Part shown: positions 62,719-64,000 of the stretch, one piece after another | Position numbering within the stretch: the stretch's first letter is position 1 | How the letters are laid out: each line of letters starts with the position of its first letter | From: CAUZIZ01 sp965219005 | GTDB taxonomy: Bacteria > Acidobacteriota > UBA6911 > RPQK01 > JAJDTT01 | Reading direction: 5' to 3' | DNA length: 64,000 nt | Assembly: GCA_965219005.1 (NCBI GenBank) | Contig: CBDCMS010000004.1 | Location: forward strand, 3,286,001 to 3,350,000 | Made by a program: the position numbers and the translations under genes | The notes under the pieces: model-generated | Database searches by the model: none | Told to the model about the DNA's origin: nothing | Seen by the model: only the letters and a program-made list of their open reading frames with translations

Positions 62719-62989
62719 TTAGGTCCCGCCCCCAGAAGCGCTGGCCCCATTGGAAAACGGGACTTCTTCTGTTTCCGCACAATACCACCGGCCACATCGG
62801 ATCATTCAGCTGAAGACTTCAGTCCCGCTTACTCCTCGGAACTGGGCCTCCGATTGCCAGCTTTTCAAGTCGTGCGCGGCTGTGTTTCGTTCTTACATCT
62901 ATAGATGCCTTTCCTCGGCGACGTTCGGACGTTCAGACGTTCCGACGAATTCTTCAAGTTTCACCTTGCACTCTTGCCCACCTGGCCCC

Positions 62990-64000
62990 CTATCTCATGC
63001 GGGCTCGTCCCCGCCGCTCGATAGAGTGGATTCCCGCGATTCCCTTGAGAAAGCCAACGATCTTCTGTAGATGCTTCATATCCCTGACCTCGACCGTTAG
63101 GCGGATCTCACCGAACTGGCTGTTGACGGTCTTGGCCTGGGCATCGACGATATTTGTATTCAGCGTCGACACCGCAGCCGTGATTGCGGCGAGCATGCCG
63201 GTCCGATCTTCCGTCGCGATGGAGAGACGCACCGGATACATAGCCTCGCCGACCCCATCACTCCATTCAACCTCGATCCTGCGCTCTGGGTTGACCAACA
63301 GGCTTTCCACATTGCGACATTTCGTGGAATGCACTGAGATTCCGCGTCCTACCGTGATATAGCCTATGATCTGTTCACCCTGAATGGGATTACAGCATTT
63401 GGCTCGAAACACGAGGAGATCGTCGTATCCCTTGACCTGGATGGCAGCATCAGAACTTCCGAAGACCTTCTGGACGACGGTGGACAAGGTCGACTCTTTG
63501 GTCTCTTCCTTGGTCAACCGGCCCGGATCCAACCGGTTCAAGATCTGCCGCGACCCGACCTTTCCATAGCCAATGCTGGCGAACAGGTCCTCGAGCTTGG
63601 CCGCCTTGTATTCCGACGCGATCGATTCCATCTCGTTCTTGTACTTCTTGAGATTGAGCTTGCACTTGCGTGCCTCCTTCTCCAACATCTTCTGCCCTAT
63701 TTCGATCGCGCGCTCCTTCTGCCTCTGATTCAGCCAGCGTCGGATTGTGCTTCGGGCCCGAGAGGTTTTGACGAAATTCATCCAGTCGCGACTCGGGCGC
63801 TCTTCGCTGGAAGTCAGGATTTCAACGATCTCTCCGTTTCTGAGCTCGTACTTCAGGGGCACGATACGACCATTGACCTTGGCGCCGACACACCGGTTCC
63901 CAACCTCGCTGTGGATGTAGTAGGCAAAGTCGACAGGCGTTACGCCTCGCGGAAGCGTCACAACCTCCCCTGTGGGTGTGAAGACATAGACCTCCTCGGG
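62990..64000 (-). CDS. RelA/SpoT (p)ppGpp synthetase/hydrolase, C-terminal part
   Basis: The frame is open to the window end (PEEVYVFTPTGEVVTLPRGV), so the N-terminal hydrolase and synthetase domains lie outside. Visible are the TGS domain (VTPVDFAYYIHSEVGNRCVG, near the start), a helical region with RARSTIRRWLNQRQKERAIE, a zinc/CC-type region (RAKCCNPIQGEQIIGYITVG with VHSTKCRNVESLL) and a terminal ACT domain (RTGMLAAITAAVSTLNTNIV, ending IERRGRARMR). These C-terminal domains sense ribosome state and amino-acid starvation and control the stringent response. The stop lies 270 nt right of the MITE palindrome. Confidence 0.95.
   Translation of the reverse strand, partial: PEEVYVFTPTGEVVTLPRGVTPVDFAYYIHSEVGNRCVGAKVNGRIVPLKYELRNGEIVEILTSSEERPSRDWMNFVKTSRARSTIRRWLNQRQKERAIEIGQKMLEKEARKCKLNLKKYKNEMESIASEYKAAKLEDLFASIGYGKVGSRQILNRLDPGRLTKEETKESTLSTVVQKVFGSSDAAIQVKGYDDLLVFRAKCCNPIQGEQIIGYITVGRGISVHSTKCRNVESLLVNPERRIEVEWSDGVGEAMYPVRLSIATEDRTGMLAAITAAVSTLNTNIVDAQAKTVNSQFGEIRLTVEVRDMKHLQKIVGFLKGIAGIHSIERRGRARMR

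Noticed and set aside
63962..64000. Treating the RelA/SpoT frame as starting at a GTG near 63961
   Set aside because: The frame continues to the window edge with typical TGS sequence, so the gene is truncated by the window rather than starting there.

Overview
The window is about 64 kb of GC-rich bacterial chromosome, most likely from an Acidobacteriota lineage; a planctomycete or verrucomicrobial source is less likely. The basis is the mix of planctomycete-type cytochrome genes (DUF1549/DUF1553) paired with DUF1501 genes, several Gfo/Idh/MocA oxidoreductases, sugar-phosphate isomerase-like TIM barrels, phytanoyl-CoA dioxygenase and CocE hydrolase genes, set among many dispersed palindromic repeats. 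No rRNA gene is present to confirm this, so the assignment is inference from gene content.

Layout. 1-8.1 kb: the 3' end of an Nramp-like transporter gene, then an inositol/polyol catabolic run (iolE-like, iolD, a second TIM-barrel isomerase, two Gfo/Idh/MocA oxidoreductases) and a PhyH dioxygenase. 8.2-12.9 kb: a multi-hairpin intergenic element and the first DUF1501 plus DUF1549/1553 pair (minus strand). 13-17.3 kb: a MITE, iolG and a three-gene sugar ABC importer, probably the inositol uptake arm. 17.3-21.9 kb: a secreted metalloprotease gene split by an IS4-family element that can be removed in silico to restore the reading frame. 22-27.4 kb: a MITE and a second DUF1549/1553 (with a LamG-like domain and one frameshift) plus DUF1501 pair. 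27.4-46.1 kb: housekeeping and metabolic genes (CocE hydrolase, secreted ankyrin protein, HU, M50 protease, HpaI-type aldolase, frameshifted spondin-domain protein, lactate permease, malate synthase, fpg, cupin, thiolase, frameshifted holin, MFS transporter) separated by repeats of at least four families.

46.15-60.16 kb: a candidate genomic island. It is bounded on the right by a complete tRNA-Gln gene and on the left by a 47-nt near-exact copy of the 3' half of that tRNA. Inside are two paralogous secreted beta-propeller proteins, amidohydrolase remnants, an M19 dipeptidase, an orphan secreted protein, and a third DUF1501 plus DUF1549/1553 pair, the latter split by an IS1182-family element with a CTAG duplication. 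No integrase gene is visible.

60.1-64 kb: conserved chromosome with tRNA-Gln, recA, a 3-hydroxyacyl-CoA dehydrogenase, rpmB (its stop codon abuts a 46-bp palindromic MITE) and the 3' end of a RelA/SpoT gene.

Working together: the inositol genes (iolE, iolD, iolG and the importer) form a split catabolic set. The three cytochrome/DUF1501 pairs look like exported redox modules of unknown substrate. The dominant theme of the rest is mobile and repetitive DNA: two ISs, one MITE family with three copies plus relics, and several hairpin repeat families. I found no CRISPR array and no convincing defence system.
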